DNA of 64,000 nucleotides from an uncultured Alphaproteobacteria bacterium. GTDB taxonomy: Bacteria; Pseudomonadota; Alphaproteobacteria; RF32; CAG-239. A program made the position numbers and the translations under genes. Where the stretch lies: assembly GCA_934271715.1 (NCBI GenBank), contig CAKQRZ010000003.1, forward strand, positions 89,055 to 153,054. Reading direction: 5' to 3'. Numbering within the stretch: position 1 is the first letter of the stretch; every line of letters starts with the position of its first letter. Of this stretch, positions 7,582-14,580 are shown in pieces. The notes beneath the pieces are model-generated. The model saw only the letters and a program-made list of their open reading frames with translations. It did not search any database and had not been told where the DNA came from.

Positions 7582-7615
7582 GGATTGCTTCGTCGTTACA
7601 CTCCTCGCAATGACG
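7582..7615. repeat. Dispersed-repeat-like element, imperfect palindrome
   Basis: On the minus strand it reads CGTCATTGCGAGGAGTGTAA followed by CGACGAAGCAATCC. This ATTGCGAGG...GAAGCAAT pattern, which translates as VIARSVTTKQS on the minus strand, is a widespread intergenic repeat type in many bacterial genomes. Only one copy was noticed in the window. Confidence 0.5.
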
Positions 7616-7752
7616 CCGAAGGAAACAACATCGCATTTAAGGGTTTGGATGCCGTGCGTCAATACGCCTCAAAACTCTTTGAAACTGCGGAGAGTGGTGT
7701 AGATAAAGTGGTTTCTAGCTGCGAAAAAAATCCTAGTGTACATTGGAGGTAC

Positions 7753-8502
7753 ATGAATTTTTTGAGACAGCGTAAAACTGCTTTAGATGCGCCGCTATAC
7801 GCGGTTTCAGCTGGTCGGTCAATGATTGAAATGCTGGGTGTTCTGGCGATTATCGCGGTTTTGACAGTCGGAGGCATTGCCGGATATTCAAAAGCCATGA
7901 AAAAATATCAGGCGAATAAAGTAGTTGGCGAAATCATACATGTACTTGCTAAAATTAAAGAACTTTCTGAAAATAATAAGTGGTATGATATTTACGACCT
8001 TGACGAGGAAACAAAAAAAACTCTTGGCTTATGTTTGCCTTCCGCTGAAAACTGCAGCGGATATCAACGTACTCCGGTTGGAGAAATTGAGATAGACGGA
8101 GGCGTTTTTATGAGAGATGCTGACGCTGAGTTATGTATTTCAGCATTTAACAATATTGTCATCCCCTTAAAAGGTAATATTAGGGAGTTTAAGGTACGTA
8201 ACACGATAAAAAATAGGGATGACACACTAAAGGAAAAGTATGAATGCATGAATAAATGTGAGGATAAATGTAAGAATGACAGAAATTGCTTAGTCAAATG
8301 CCTTAATAAATGTGCTGATGATAATAATCCTTATGCAGGTATTTGCTTAACGGGGGACGAAAGAGAATGTTCCAGTGGTGATAACTATCTCAATATTGAT
8401 GATGCTAGAGTTATGACGGAAATCAACGCGGCCTGCAATAGCGGAATTGATAAAAAAGCAGACTTTTTACTTATTCTGTTCAAAAAAGGGTTTATCTTTT
8501 GA
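7753..8502 (+). CDS. Type IV pilin-like protein with prepilin leader
   Basis: 249 aa from the ATG at 7753, preceded by TTGGAGG. A basic leader of 21 residues ends in SAG, followed by RSMIEMLGVLAIIAV: a prepilin-peptidase site (Gly before Arg), Glu at mature position 5 and the hydrophobic pilin helix. The C-terminal half has a cysteine-rich segment (C-x3-C spacings around EKYECMNKCEDKCK). It is a plausible pilin for the type IVb pilus encoded at 40937-51307, though not linked to it. The frame is open far upstream and a (CT) repeat precedes it, so expression or N terminus may be phase variable. Confidence 0.75.
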   Translation: MNFLRQRKTALDAPLYAVSAGRSMIEMLGVLAIIAVLTVGGIAGYSKAMKKYQANKVVGEIIHVLAKIKELSENNKWYDIYDLDEETKKTLGLCLPSAENCSGYQRTPVGEIEIDGGVFMRDADAELCISAFNNIVIPLKGNIREFKVRNTIKNRDDTLKEKYECMNKCEDKCKNDRNCLVKCLNKCADDNNPYAGICLTGDERECSSGDNYLNIDDARVMTEINAACNSGIDKKADFLLILFKKGFIF

Positions 8503-8515
8503 ATATCTGCATTAG

Positions 8516-8550
8516 CAAATAAACAAAGCTGTCACAACCTATCTTCTCTA
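8516..8550 (+). repeat. Relic copy of part of the 4665 gene
   Basis: 33 of 35 bases match 5071-5105, which lies inside the proline-rich protein gene. No open frame continues. Confidence 0.8.
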
Positions 8551-8610
8551 AGGCACGCACCAAAGCCGCACCGCCCTAGTTTGAAAATACGGACATTAGG
8601 GCCGATAATA

Positions 8611-8677
8611 GCCTTTTGCACCGTGTTGTATATAGTATTTGGAGTTTGAATATGTTAAAAAGAATTGGTAAATATAT
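8611..8677 (+). repeat. Relic copy of the 6471/7025 gene junction
   Basis: 65 of 67 bases match 6984-7050, the end of the 6471 gene with the ribosome site and first codons of the 7025 gene. The copied ATG frame ends after a few codons. With the previous relic this fills most of the otherwise empty stretch 8503-8692. Confidence 0.85.
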
Positions 8678-8692
8678 CAGATAAAATTGATT

Positions 8693-9421
8693 CTATTTAT
8701 CTTCTTTTTCTTCCGCCAGCGGATAGTCTTGTTTTTTGAAAAAGCCTTTGCGTTCTTTGCGGCTCATAGACCAGATATTACCCCAGCCGTTTATAGGCTG
8801 CACTTCATACTGCGACTTAAAATCAAAATCACGGGAAAAAAACAGCGACGTGGTTTTGGTATAGTTGTTCATCGGGCAGAAGCCGTAAAAATCCACCTGC
8901 AGCAAATTTGCCTCCCGCAAATATTTAACGGCATTAAAATATTCCAAGCTGGTGTTAATCCGGTCGCTGTCGTCCAAAATCACCAAACCGCCGGCGGCTA
9001 AGGCTTTGACTGCGTTGGCGGCGCATTCGGCGCGGCGTTTGCCGTCTACCACAATCACATCATATTTTTCGCCGTCGGCAAAAATCATATCTTCATAGCC
9101 TTGTTTTTCATCGCAATAGCGCATTTGCCAATTCGGAGCGCTGAACTCGGCAGAAAATTTTTCGTACCATTCCGGCTTGTCTTCTATGCTAACAACCTTT
9201 TGCGCGCGTTTTGCCCAATACATAGATGAATAGCCCGTGCCAAATTCAAAGATTTTTTTTTGGCTATAGTCAAACTGCGACAGATATTCAATCGCCGGAT
9301 ATGTATACCACGGGATAGGGTTGCCGTCTCTGTCTAAACATACCTTTTCATTCATACTGCGCTCAATGGCAAAATCCTTACGCCACATATCTATAAACTG
9401 CTGAAAACGCTGACTATACAT
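8693..9421 (-). CDS. Class I SAM-dependent methyltransferase-like protein
   Basis: 242 aa from the ATG at 9421, chosen because CAGGAGAT precedes it; a TTG at 9490 would add 23 residues without a better site. Motif I is FEFGTGYSSMYW (glycine-rich, SAM binding), an acidic strand end VVSIEDKPEW (motif II), YDVIVVDGKRR (motif III/IV) and GGLVILDDSDR (motif V-like) follow in order. Substrate unknown; the arrangement resembles methyltransferases of glycan or small-molecule pathways. Single gene on the minus strand, facing the accessory island. Confidence 0.75.
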   Translation of the reverse strand: MYSQRFQQFIDMWRKDFAIERSMNEKVCLDRDGNPIPWYTYPAIEYLSQFDYSQKKIFEFGTGYSSMYWAKRAQKVVSIEDKPEWYEKFSAEFSAPNWQMRYCDEKQGYEDMIFADGEKYDVIVVDGKRRAECAANAVKALAAGGLVILDDSDRINTSLEYFNAVKYLREANLLQVDFYGFCPMNNYTKTTSLFFSRDFDFKSQYEVQPINGWGNIWSMSRKERKGFFKKQDYPLAEEKEDK

Positions 9422-9502
9422 TTTTATATCTCCTGCCAAAGCTATAGCAGTATTTTCAGAAAAAGCCAAGAGTTTTTGTTTTGCTTGCAATATTTATTGA
9501 TT

Positions 9503-9532
9503 TTAACAAATTTTCGCCCTATATTTTATAAT
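9503..9532 (+). promoter_or_regulatory. Candidate promoter for the Bax-inhibitor-1 gene
   Basis: TTAACA at 9503-9508, 18-bp spacer, TATAAT at 9527-9532; AAGGAGG follows shortly before the ATG at 9559. Confidence 0.5.
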
Positions 9533-9558
9533 GATAATAAATTAAGGAGGAATTTTAA

Positions 9559-10290
9559 ATGTCAGAATCAGAACAAATTGTACGCAAATCGGCTATTGAA
9601 CGCGTGGACGAAGGATTGCGCCAATATATGATTAAAGTTTTCAACTATATGGGATTGAGTTTGGTTGTTACCGCACTTGCCGCGTATGTAACTTTGTACA
9701 CGCCGGTGATTAACTGGATGTTTTCGGTTGACCAAGCCGCTCAGACTGTTTCGCTTTCAGCATTCGGCTGGATTATCACTTTAGCTCCGCTCGCCATGAT
9801 TTTCGGCTTTAACGCGGTTCTGAATAAAGGCAGCATGGCGGCAGCTCAAGCTATGTTTTGGGCATTTTCGGTAGTTATGGGTATGTCTTTGGCTGACATA
9901 GCTCTGATTTATACCGGCGACAGCATTGCCCGCGTATTCTTAATCACTGCCGCAACTTTCGGCGGAATGAGCCTGTTTGGCTACACAACCAAAAAAGATT
10001 TGACGGGAATCGGCTCGTTTATGTATATGGGCTTGTGGGGAATTATCATCGCCAGCATTGTCAATATATTCTTAAAAAGCAGCGGCCTATACTACGCTAT
10101 TTCTTACATTGCCGTATTGATTTTTACTGTTTTGACAGCCTATGATGTACAAACAATCAAAGCAATGTACTATTCTTCGGATAATGAAGATACTGTGTCT
10201 CGCAAAGCTATTGCCGGCGCAATGAATCTTTATCTGGACTTTATCAACCTGTTTATTTATTTGATGAGAATTATGGGTGATAGAAAATAA
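9559..10290 (+). CDS. Bax inhibitor-1 / YccA family membrane protein
   Basis: 243 aa with about seven membrane spans and a short cytoplasmic N terminus, as in YbhL and YccA. Family traits seen: a first span after YMIKVFNYMGLSL, the GYTTKKDLT loop, and the late AYDVQTIKAMYY with conserved acidic residue, then LYLDFINLFIYLMRI at the end. Members modulate membrane protease or ion homeostasis in bacteria; the exact role here is unknown. Strong AAGGAGG site; a single-gene unit with its own terminator. Confidence 0.92.
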   Translation: MSESEQIVRKSAIERVDEGLRQYMIKVFNYMGLSLVVTALAAYVTLYTPVINWMFSVDQAAQTVSLSAFGWIITLAPLAMIFGFNAVLNKGSMAAAQAMFWAFSVVMGMSLADIALIYTGDSIARVFLITAATFGGMSLFGYTTKKDLTGIGSFMYMGLWGIIIASIVNIFLKSSGLYYAISYIAVLIFTVLTAYDVQTIKAMYYSSDNEDTVSRKAIAGAMNLYLDFINLFIYLMRIMGDRK

Positions 10291-10310
10291 TTTTTCGCAA
10301 AAACAAACCA

Positions 10311-10335
10311 AAGCGGCTATTTTGCCGCTTTTTTT
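10311..10335 (+). terminator. Intrinsic terminator after the Bax-inhibitor-1 gene
   Basis: AAGCGGC (10311-10317) pairs with GCCGCTT (10324-10330), followed by a T run. Confidence 0.85.
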
Positions 10336-10336
10336 A

Positions 10337-10365
10337 TTGACTTATAGTTTTTATGCGTTTATAAA
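10337..10365 (+). promoter_or_regulatory. Promoter for rpmH
   Basis: TTGACT at 10337-10342, 17-bp spacer, TATAAA at 10360-10365; drives the rpmH-rnpA-yidD-yidC-engB block. Confidence 0.65.
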
Positions 10366-10437
10366 GAGAGCGAAAAATACCGAGAGTCTGCATGGGGCAG
10401 GCTTTAAATAACTAATAATTAACCGGAGATTTTAAAA

Positions 10438-10572
10438 ATGAAAAGAACATATCAGCCAAGTAAATTGGTACGCACTCGCCGTCACGGCTTCAGAACTCGT
10501 ATGGCAACCGTTAGCGGACGCAAAGTATTATCAGCCCGCAGAGCCAGAGGTCGTAAAAGAATTTCTGCTTAA
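10438..10572 (+). CDS. rpmH: Large-subunit ribosomal protein bL34
   Basis: 44 aa, strongly basic. Starts MKRTYQPSKLVRTRRHGFR and ends RARGRKRISA, the signature of L34. Ribosome site CCGGAG upstream. First gene of the conserved rpmH-rnpA-yidD-yidC block; 10 bp before rnpA. Confidence 0.97.
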   Translation: MKRTYQPSKLVRTRRHGFRTRMATVSGRKVLSARRARGRKRISA

Positions 10573-10582
10573 AGTAGCAAAA

Positions 10583-10987
10583 ATGAGTGAATTTCTGATT
10601 CTGAAAAAAAGAAAAGATTTTCTCAGAGCCGCCAAAGACATTACCATGGTTTCTAAAAACGTAATGTTACAGGCGGCTCGCCCTTTATCTGCCGATATTC
10701 CGGCGGAGGAAAGCCGTAAAGCACGAATCGGATTTACGGCTACTAAGCGTTTGGGCAAAGCGCATATCCGTAACCGTACAAAACGCCGCTTACGCGCAGT
10801 TGTACGAGAAATTTATAAAAAATATGCTTTAGATAATGTTGATTATGTTTTAGTCGGACGTTTTGATACTTGGTGCTGTCCGTATGCCGATTTGAAACGC
10901 GATGTTATTTGGACGTTTCGCAAAACTAATAAAATGATTTTACAAGGGGATGAGAATGCTGAAAAAACTCCTCATTCTGCCGATTAA
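10583..10987 (+). CDS. rnpA: Ribonuclease P protein component
   Basis: 134 aa basic protein that assists the RNase P RNA in 5' maturation of tRNAs. The conserved RNR motif appears in AHIRNRTKRRLRAVVRE (about residues 72-88), with the N-terminal FLILKKRKDFLRAAK substrate-binding strand. Position between rpmH and yidD is the usual one. Its end overlaps the yidD start by 32 bp. Confidence 0.95.
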   Translation: MSEFLILKKRKDFLRAAKDITMVSKNVMLQAARPLSADIPAEESRKARIGFTATKRLGKAHIRNRTKRRLRAVVREIYKKYALDNVDYVLVGRFDTWCCPYADLKRDVIWTFRKTNKMILQGDENAEKTPHSAD

Positions 10988-11195
10988 ACTTTATCAGCTC
11001 TGCATTTCGCCATGGTGTCCGGGCGTTTGCCGTTTCAGGCCAACCTGCTCGCAATATATGATTGAAGCCATACAAGTCCACGGAATTTGCAAAGGATTAT
11101 ATTTAGGCATAAAACGCATTTTGCGCTGCAATCCGTGGGGCGGAAGCGGCTATGACCCCGTGCCACCGAAAGAATCAAAGCATAAGTTGCCATAA
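10956..11195 (+). CDS. yidD: Membrane protein insertion efficiency factor YidD
   Basis: 79 aa. Contains the family core CISPWCPGVCRFRPTCSQYM and the later RCNPWGGSGYDPVP. Small membrane-associated protein that helps YidC insert proteins. The ATG at 10956 is chosen over 10950 because ACAAGGGG is then properly spaced. Overlaps rnpA. Confidence 0.93.
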   Translation: MLKKLLILPIKLYQLCISPWCPGVCRFRPTCSQYMIEAIQVHGICKGLYLGIKRILRCNPWGGSGYDPVPPKESKHKLP

Positions 11196-11257
11196 TAGCT
11201 TGCTTTTTTAGCTGTTTTATTTTAGATAGAAGAAGATTTGTTTAATGGGAGCATACA

Positions 11258-12961
11258 ATGACTAATGATGATTTTAAGAGTTTTATCACAGCCGTGTTTT
11301 TGTCGGCGCTGGTAGTTTTGGGTGTAAACTATTTCTTTCCACAGCAAGAAGCTGAAACCGAAACAGCGGCAATAGAAGAAGCGCAAACGCCGGTTGCCGA
11401 AGAAATGCCTGTAGCAAACGACACCGCTGTAACCGTTTATGCGCCGGTTGAAGAAGTGCTTAAACAAGATGAACGCCTAAAAATCAGCAATGGCGTTATT
11501 AACGGCAGCATCCGCTTGAAGGGTGCTCGTTTTGATGAAATTCTGCTTGATAAATACAAACTGACCTTGGACGCCGACAGTCCGGATGTTGAGCTTTTAT
11601 CTCCGGCTAAAACCGAAAATTCTTATTACGCCGACTATGGTTGGCTTTCCGGCGACAAGTCTTTATTGCTCCCGAATAAAGACACAATGTGGTCAGTTGA
11701 AGGTAATCAGGAATTGACGCCAAGCACGCCGGTTACGCTGGTTTGGCAAAACGGACAAGGCGTTAAATTTATCTATACTGTCAGCCTTGATGACAACTAT
11801 CTGTTTGATATTAAACAAACCATAGAAAACAACAGCGGACATGAAATCACGGTTTATCCGTATGGTTTGTTCAGCAAAACCATTAACGATTCTATGCGCG
11901 GACACAGAGTGGAAGATAAAAGAAGAGGCGGCTACGCGGTGCATGAAGGCTTTACCGGTATTATTGACGGCGACTTAAAAGAAATCAGATACAACAAACT
12001 TGATACAGAAAAAGAGCCTGAAACTTTTGAAACAACAGGCGGCTGGATTTCTTTGACCGACAGATATTGGTTCAGCGCCTTTATCTTTAACGACACCTAC
12101 AAAGCAAAAGTAACCTTGCGTAAAACCAATGACAACACTTTTCAGCTGGACTTTAAAGGTCTGCCGATGCAAATTCAATCCGGCAGTTCGGCAAGTTTCA
12201 GCTCGCAAATGTACGCCGGCGCTAAAGAAATTAAACTTTTGGATAAGTATTCCGAAAACATCAAAAAATTTGACTTAAACGTTGACTTTGGTTGGTATTA
12301 CTTTTTGACTAAACCGTTCTTTTACATTTTGGACTATTTATATCATTTAATCGGCAATATGGGCTGGGCGATTTTGCTGTTCGCAGCATTGCTGCGTCTG
12401 CTGATGTTTCCGATTGCCAACAAATCATACGAAAGTATGTCTAAAATGAAGAAATTGCAGCCAAAAATGCAGGCTCTGCAAGAACTTTATAAAGATGATA
12501 AAATGGCGCTGCAGCGTGCCACCATGGAGCTTTACAGCCGCGAAAAAGTTAATCCGGCTTCGGGCTGTCTGCCGCTGTTTATTCAAATTCCGATTTTCTT
12601 CTCACTGTATAAGGTGTTGAATATCGCGATTGAAATCCGTCATGCACCGTTTATCGGTTGGATTAAAGACTTATCAGCTCCGGACTCGCTGACAATTTCA
12701 ACTTGGGCGCATATTTATGTTCCGTCTTTGCTGGATATTGGCGTATGGCCGCTGATTTACGGCGTTACCATGTTTATTCAACAAAAACTGAATCCGGCTC
12801 CGGCTAACAAAGACCAAGCCCGCATGATGGCGCTGATGCCGCTGATTTTTATGATAATGTTTGCGCATTTCGCCGTAGGTTTGGTAATTTATTGGACACT
12901 CAGCAACATTCTTTCTGTAATTCAACAAAAATATATTATGCATAAAAATGGTGTGAAATGA
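11258..12961 (+). CDS. yidC: Membrane protein insertase YidC
   Basis: 567 aa, Gram-negative type: N-terminal span (about 8-25), large periplasmic domain (about 60-340), then the conserved five-span core. The core starts near GNMGWAILLFAALLRLLMFP, with the groove arginine in LLRLL, the cytoplasmic hairpin KMKKLQPKMQAL, and IQIPIFFSLYKVL. Inserts proteins alone or with SecYEG. Ends in an ATGA overlap with engB. Confidence 0.97.
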   Translation: MTNDDFKSFITAVFLSALVVLGVNYFFPQQEAETETAAIEEAQTPVAEEMPVANDTAVTVYAPVEEVLKQDERLKISNGVINGSIRLKGARFDEILLDKYKLTLDADSPDVELLSPAKTENSYYADYGWLSGDKSLLLPNKDTMWSVEGNQELTPSTPVTLVWQNGQGVKFIYTVSLDDNYLFDIKQTIENNSGHEITVYPYGLFSKTINDSMRGHRVEDKRRGGYAVHEGFTGIIDGDLKEIRYNKLDTEKEPETFETTGGWISLTDRYWFSAFIFNDTYKAKVTLRKTNDNTFQLDFKGLPMQIQSGSSASFSSQMYAGAKEIKLLDKYSENIKKFDLNVDFGWYYFLTKPFFYILDYLYHLIGNMGWAILLFAALLRLLMFPIANKSYESMSKMKKLQPKMQALQELYKDDKMALQRATMELYSREKVNPASGCLPLFIQIPIFFSLYKVLNIAIEIRHAPFIGWIKDLSAPDSLTISTWAHIYVPSLLDIGVWPLIYGVTMFIQQKLNPAPANKDQARMMALMPLIFMIMFAHFAVGLVIYWTLSNILSVIQQKYIMHKNGVK

Positions 12962-13593
12962 GTGAAAAATTCTCTAAAGAAGAACTGCAAACGGCAGCTG
13001 CACAATTTACCCGCCCCTGCAATTTTGTAATAAGCGTGGCAAATTTAGTGCAGCTGCCGGAGTCCGATTTTGATGAAGTGGCGTTTGCCGGACGCTCTAA
13101 CGTTGGAAAATCCAGTCTCATAAATGCGCTGTTTAATCAGACTAAACTGGCGAAAACTTCCAGCACTCCGGGACGCACCCAGCAGCTTAACTTTTTTAAC
13201 TTTGACAATAAACTGTATTTAGTAGACCTCCCAGGTTACGGCTACGCCAAAGCGCCGGAGAAATTAGTAAAGCAATGGCAGGTGGTGCTGAAAACCTACC
13301 TGCGCGGACGCCCGACTTTACGCCGTGTTTTTCTGCTGATAGATTCCCGCCACGGACTGAAAAAAGAAGACCGTGAGATTATGAAATTGCTTGACGAATC
13401 CGCGGTTACCTATCAGGTGGTGCTGACCAAAATTGATAAAATATCCGAAAAGGCTTTAGCGTCCGTCAGTCTGGCGATTGCCGAAGAATTAAAGAAACAC
13501 GCCGCCGCTATGCCGAAACCGCTGGCCACCAGCTCCGAAAAGAAAATCGGCCTTGATATACTCAAAGCCGAAGTTTGCTCTTTTATGAAATAA
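12958..13593 (+). CDS. engB: Ribosome biogenesis GTPase EngB (YihA/YsxC)
   Basis: 211 aa. G1 GRSNVGKS at residues 45-52, G2 TPGRTQ at 70-75, G3 DLPGYG at 90-95 and G4 TKID at 157-160 are all intact. Needed for late 50S assembly. Four-base overlap with yidC. Ends only 3 bp before the convergent virB11-like gene, with no visible terminator between them. Confidence 0.96.
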   Translation: MSEKFSKEELQTAAAQFTRPCNFVISVANLVQLPESDFDEVAFAGRSNVGKSSLINALFNQTKLAKTSSTPGRTQQLNFFNFDNKLYLVDLPGYGYAKAPEKLVKQWQVVLKTYLRGRPTLRRVFLLIDSRHGLKKEDREIMKLLDESAVTYQVVLTKIDKISEKALASVSLAIAEELKKHAAAMPKPLATSSEKKIGLDILKAEVCSFMK

Positions 13594-13596
13594 ATT

Positions 13597-14571
13597 CTAG
13601 GTTACTTCAGTAATGGCGCGGGTGTTGCCTAAACGGCAAATTTGCACCACGTGCAGTTTGCGTTTCATTTCATCAAGTGTTTGCTCCACATTAACCGTAC
13701 CTTGCGTAGAGGCTTGAATACGCTTGATGAATTGCAGATAAGCCTCTTGAGAACTTTCGGCGTGGATGGTGGCAAAACAGTTATCGTGTCCTGAACCCAT
13801 CAGCTGCCAAATACCGCTGGCATTACTGGTGGAAATCTCGCCGCCGATGATGGCGTCAGGCGTAAAACGCACAACCAAGTCGATGATTTTTGAATAGTCC
13901 ATCTCGTTAGCTTGGTCGGTACGAGACATTACCAGGTGAACCCGGTTCGGGTGAGGGACAATAAGCTCGCGCGTATCCTCCACGGTAATAATGCGCTTGT
14001 GAATGTCCAAAATTTTCAGAAGGTTATTCAAAAATGTAGTTTTACCGGTAGAAGTAGCACCGCTTACCAAAATATGTTCGCCACGTTTGATATACAAAAG
14101 CAAACGTTCATAAGCATCATCAGGCACTTTAATATCTTTCAGCGGATTTAATTTTTGCAACGCATGACCTTGGCGCATGCCGTAATCTTCCAAACCAAAA
14201 GCCACGTCGTCGGCATGCAAACGAATTGCCAACGCCACGCCGCCGGTTAAATCTTCTTCATCATACATCACGTTGCGACCGCAAATTGCCGAAAAACGGT
14301 GGTCGCCGGGAATAGTAGCATAAACCAGCGGCGAACCTTGCAAAGGGTCAAATTTCAGCTCATAGGTATTGGCTATGATGTACAATAAATCCGTTAAATA
14401 TTCCTTTGACAATTTTTCATCTTTATACATAACCCACGGATAGGCACGTTTTCCACGCATACGCAGCCAAATTTGACCGGCGCGGTTAACGGCGACTTCT
14501 TCCAAATTGTCTTGAGTATACCAATAGGATAATGGGCGTAAAACTGATTCTAAAACCGAAAAATCACTCAT
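13597..14571 (-). CDS. virB11: T4SS ATPase, VirB11/DotB-like
   Basis: 324 aa hexameric traffic ATPase of the secretion system, at the cytoplasmic face. N-terminal domain (about 1-140), then Walker A GATSTGKT at 171-178, Asp box ITVEDTRE at 195-202, Walker B-like DAIIGGEI at 239-246 and the His box GHDNCFATIHA at 261-271. It is the last gene of the long minus-strand cluster and lies 9 bp after the VirB10-like C-terminal half. A second ATPase of related fold (PilQ, 47857) belongs to the pilus operon instead. Confidence 0.9.
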   Translation of the reverse strand: MSDFSVLESVLRPLSYWYTQDNLEEVAVNRAGQIWLRMRGKRAYPWVMYKDEKLSKEYLTDLLYIIANTYELKFDPLQGSPLVYATIPGDHRFSAICGRNVMYDEEDLTGGVALAIRLHADDVAFGLEDYGMRQGHALQKLNPLKDIKVPDDAYERLLLYIKRGEHILVSGATSTGKTTFLNNLLKILDIHKRIITVEDTRELIVPHPNRVHLVMSRTDQANEMDYSKIIDLVVRFTPDAIIGGEISTSNASGIWQLMGSGHDNCFATIHAESSQEAYLQFIKRIQASTQGTVNVEQTLDEMKRKLHVVQICRLGNTRAITEVT

Positions 14572-14580
14572 TTTTTTCTC

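Larger units (their letters stand above)
7409..7752 (+). other. Frame-shifted 5' coding segment upstream of the pilin-like gene
   Basis: An ATG at 7409 has a promoter-like sequence and the ribosome site AGAGGAAAG, but as written it ends after 18 codons at the TGA at 7463. The frame of the downstream gene is open without a stop from the (CT) tract to 7753 (over 100 codons). Loss of one CT unit (or gain of two) would join them into one frame from 7409 to 8502. It may be a switched-off phase variant, or an untranslated leader with the true start at 7753. The segment also contains a dispersed-repeat-like sequence at 7582-7615. Confidence 0.45.
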
